64,000 bases of DNA from Marinithermus hydrothermalis DSM 14884 (GTDB taxonomy: Bacteria; Deinococcota; Deinococci; Deinococcales; Marinithermaceae): the NCBI RefSeq assembly GCF_000195335.1, contig NC_015387.1, positions 1,116,001 to 1,180,000 on the forward strand. The letters are read 5' to 3'. Positions 61,816-64,000 of this stretch are shown here, in pieces (position 1 is the first letter of the stretch; the number at the start of each line of letters is the position of its first letter). A program made the position numbers and the translations under genes. Under the pieces are notes generated by a model that worked only from the letters and a program-made list of their open reading frames with translations, searched no databases and was not told the DNA's origin.

Positions 61816-62918
61816 ATGCACTCCTTTGCGCGTTCCCGGGCCCAACGATCCGCCCGGTACACACTCTCCCAGGTTACTGGCTCGCGGGGGGTATCCTCCA
61901 GGACGCGGCTTATAATCTCGGGAATGCGCGTGAAGGGAATCCGCCCCGCGAGGAACGCCTCGACCGCCACCTCATCCGCGGCGTTCAGGACCGTGGGGGC
62001 CAGCCCCCCCATCCGCCCAGCCGCGTACGCGAGCTCGAGCGCCGGGAACCGGGTGGTGTCCGGAGGGTAGAACTCGAGCCGTGCCTCCAGGGGGAGCGCC
62101 GCGAGCGGGTTGGGGGCGCGCTCGGGGTAGGTGAGGGCGTACTGGATGGGGAGCCGCATGTCCGTCGGGCCGAGCTGCGCCTTGAGCTGCCCGTCCACGA
62201 AGCGCACCAGGGAGTGCACGTACGCTTGGGGGTGGATCAGGACCCGAACGCGCTCGAGCGGCACGCGGAAGAGCTGGACGGCCTCGAGCACCTCCAGCCC
62301 CTTGTTCATGAGGGTCGCGGAGTCGATCGTGACCTTCGGGCCCATGTTCCAGCGGGGGTGGGCCAAGGCCATCTCGGGCGTGACTCGGCTCAGGTCCTCC
62401 GGCCCTTCGCGGAACGGGCCGCCGGAGGCGGTGAGGATGAGCTCGTGTACGTCCTCGAGCCGTTCCCCTACGAGGGACTGGAAGAGGGCGGAGTGCTCGG
62501 AATCCACGGGGAGGATCTCCCCGCCGGCCGCTTCGACTTCCGCCCAGAGCAAGGGCCCTGCGGCGACCATGCTTTCCTTGTTCGCAAGGGCCAGCCGGAC
62601 GCCTTGGCGGGCGGCCGCGCGGGTGGGAGCGAGCCCGGCGAGCCCCGGGATCGCGGAGACGACCACGTCCGCGGGATGCGCCGCGACCTCCTCGGCCTGG
62701 TCCGTGAAGGTGACGCGTGGGAAGCGTGCACGCAGCTCGGGGAGGAGTTCGGGGTGCGCGGAGACGATCTGAGGGTTGAACTCCTGGATTTGCGCGGCGA
62801 GACGATCGAGGTTCCGGCCCGCGGCGAGGCCCACGACGCGGTACCCGCGCCAGCGGCAGACCTCGAGGGCTTGGGTGCCGATGGATCCGGTCGAGCCCAG
62901 GATGACGACGCGTTTCAT
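61812..62918 (-). CDS. dxr: 1-deoxy-D-xylulose 5-phosphate reductoisomerase
   Basis: Second step of the MEP isoprenoid pathway. 368 residues. NADPH motif [27 protein letters not shown], metal-site region [12 protein letters not shown] and [17 protein letters not shown]. The start at 62918 overlaps the cdsA stop (ATGA). Its product feeds the polyprenyl synthesis done by UppS at the head of the operon. Confidence 0.96.
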   Translation of the reverse strand: MKRVVILGSTGSIGTQALEVCRWRGYRVVGLAAGRNLDRLAAQIQEFNPQIVSAHPELLPELRARFPRVTFTDQAEEVAAHPADVVVSAIPGLAGLAPTRAAARQGVRLALANKESMVAAGPLLWAEVEAAGGEILPVDSEHSALFQSLVGERLEDVHELILTASGGPFREGPEDLSRVTPEMALAHPRWNMGPKVTIDSATLMNKGLEVLEAVQLFRVPLERVRVLIHPQAYVHSLVRFVDGQLKAQLGPTDMRLPIQYALTYPERAPNPLAALPLEARLEFYPPDTTRFPALELAYAAGRMGGLAPTVLNAADEVAVEAFLAGRIPFTRIPEIISRVLEDTPREPVTWESVYRADRWARERAKECI

Positions 62919-63736
62919 GCGAAGATCACCCACAGGTAGTACGTGAGGGGAACGCTGAAGAGCAGGCTGTCCATCCGGTCGAGGAGCCCTCCGTGGCCGG
63001 GGAGGAACTCGCCGGAGTCCTTCACGCCACAGTAGCGCTTGAGCATGGACTCCGTGAGGTCGCCGAGCTGGGCGGCGAGGGAGAGGAGGAGGCTCACCAG
63101 GAGCAGCTCCACCCACCCGAAGGGAAACACGCCTTTTACGAGGCTCGTGTACCCGAGCAGCGCTCCGATGGACGCAAGGACCCCGCCGACGGATCCTTCG
63201 ATCGTTTTGTTTGGGCTGATCGTGGGGGCGAGCTTGTGCCGCCCGAAGGCCCGCCCGATGAAGTACGCCCCGATATCCGTAGCGAATGTGGCCACGAGGG
63301 GCAACGTCAACGTCCACAATCCCAGGTTGCCGTCCGGGGCGTACCGCAATAGGAGGAAGTACCCGAGCGTCCACGGTAGGTACAGGAAGGCCATCACGCT
63401 AAACGCGAAGCGATGGATGTTGCCGCCCTGCACCAGCTCGTAACTAAACGCGCTGAATAAAACCAGGCCTAAAGCCACCTCTCGCCAGGGGATCTGCGGG
63501 TAGAGGGCGTGCAGCTGAGGCATGGAGGCCACCAGCATCAGCACCCCCCCCCACCGCAACAGGCCCAGGTTGAGCGTCACTTCGCGGCGGCGCAGCATCG
63601 CATTGAGTTCCGCGGTGCCCAACCACAGCACGAACACAAGCCCCGGCACAACCAGCGGCAGCCCCGCCCACAACACGACGAACAGCCCGACGAGCCCCAG
63701 AGCCCCGGAAAGGACCCTAGCGCTGAGGGACTCCAC
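62915..63736 (-). CDS. cdsA: Phosphatidate cytidylyltransferase
   Basis: Makes CDP-diacylglycerol for phospholipid synthesis. About 273 residues, seven to eight membrane spans. The CDP signature is complete in [20 protein letters not shown] followed by GLLDRMD. The GTG at 63736 is chosen because [14 protein letters not shown] resembles the usual N-terminus and overlaps uppS by only 20 nt. A TTG at 63781 is an alternative, overlapping by 65 nt. ATGA overlap with dxr. Confidence 0.93.
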   Translation of the reverse strand: MESLSARVLSGALGLVGLFVVLWAGLPLVVPGLVFVLWLGTAELNAMLRRREVTLNLGLLRWGGVLMLVASMPQLHALYPQIPWREVALGLVLFSAFSYELVQGGNIHRFAFSVMAFLYLPWTLGYFLLLRYAPDGNLGLWTLTLPLVATFATDIGAYFIGRAFGRHKLAPTISPNKTIEGSVGGVLASIGALLGYTSLVKGVFPFGWVELLLVSLLLSLAAQLGDLTESMLKRYCGVKDSGEFLPGHGGLLDRMDSLLFSVPLTYYLWVIFA

Positions 63737-64000
63737 CGAACCGTCGTTCCCGCTCTTGGTAGGCTTGAACGGCTTGGCCAAAGTGTTCCTCGCTAAAATC
63801 CGGCCAGAGGGTGTCCGTGACCCAGATCTCGCTGTACGCGCTCTGCCACAAGAGGAAGTTGGACAGCCGAAGCTCCCCGCTCGTGCGGATAATCAGATCC
63901 GGGTCCGGCATCTCCGGGAGGTAAAGCGCGCGGCGTAGATTCTCCTCGGTGGGCTCGAGCCCCTCCGCCACCATTCGGCGTACGGCACTAAGGATCTCCT
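63717..64000 (-). CDS. uppS: Undecaprenyl diphosphate synthase (5' end outside window)
   Basis: Only the C-terminal part (about 94 codons) is present; the gene continues past 64000. Diagnostic segments are [20 protein letters not shown], then [19 protein letters not shown]. They include the Arg/Ser residues that bind isopentenyl diphosphate and the conserved Glu near the C-terminus. It makes the C55 carrier lipid for cell-wall synthesis. First visible gene of the uppS-cdsA-dxr-rseP operon. Confidence 0.93.
   Translation of the reverse strand, partial: EILSAVRRMVAEGLEPTEENLRRALYLPEMPDPDLIIRTSGELRLSNFLLWQSAYSEIWVTDTLWPDFSEEHFGQAVQAYQERERRFGGVPQR

Overview
The window is a dense, very GC-rich, ordinary-looking chromosomal segment of a thermophilic member of the Deinococcus-Thermus phylum. 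The clearest pointers are a Taq-like DNA polymerase I with a degenerate proofreading domain, a mannosylglycerate hydrolase of the Thermus type, futalosine-pathway menaquinone genes, and many start codons placed 6-8 nt downstream of a TANNNT -10 box (leaderless mRNAs, typical of this phylum). A marine Thermaceae such as Marinithermus or Oceanithermus would fit, but the genus is inference.

Layout. 1-4.4 kb: polA (5' end off the window), glmM, rbfA, a thioesterase. 4.4-5.3 kb: a 26-residue membrane peptide and a secreted hypothetical protein. 5.3-8.6 kb: heme genes cgoX/hemY-hemH-hemE on the minus strand. 8.7-11.8 kb: a UspA protein and a tyrA-aroF (Tyr/Phe entry) operon preceded by a Tyr-rich leader ORF. 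11.8-16.5 kb: ClC transporter, truD, a tilS-tadA fusion and tRNA-Ser(CGA). 16.5-19.8 kb: phosphoesterase, recX, an SRPBCC protein and cysS with a Cys-containing leader ORF. 19.8-20.9 kb: the only mobile scar, a truncated IS982-type transposase fused to a broken cupin gene. 21-26 kb: glycosyltransferase, then a SAM-I riboswitch controlling metE-metF. 26-38.8 kb: rnr, a class III aminotransferase, a subtilisin-like lipoprotein, a PaaK-like protein with metY, dtd, degV, serA with a class V aminotransferase, and aroH. 38.9-46.8 kb: LmbE protein, second ClC, amidohydrolase and mqnC (menaquinone), PF04008 protein, bcp, rpiA, a NatAB-type ABC exporter. 46.8-48.8 kb: metG behind a complete attenuator. 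48.9-53.3 kb: spoVR-yeaH-prkA. 53.5-64 kb: MEMO protein and cca, diverging from coaE and a BtuF-like protein; tRNA-Ser(GGA); mannosylglycerate hydrolase; proC; then the envelope/isoprenoid operon uppS-cdsA-dxr-rseP-glycosyltransferase on the minus strand.

The most interesting theme is amino-acid control by tiny, leaderless upstream ORFs. metG is preceded by a 14-codon ORF with tandem Met codons whose stop codon lies inside a hairpin that competes with an intrinsic terminator. cysS is preceded by an 11-codon ORF with a Cys codon, and aroF-tyrA by a 39-codon ORF with three closely spaced Tyr codons. In all three the promoter's predicted start site falls at or within a few bases of the leader ATG. 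Together with the SAM-I riboswitch on metE, four amino-acid genes in 64 kb appear to be controlled by RNA leaders. This is read from sequence only and has not been tested.
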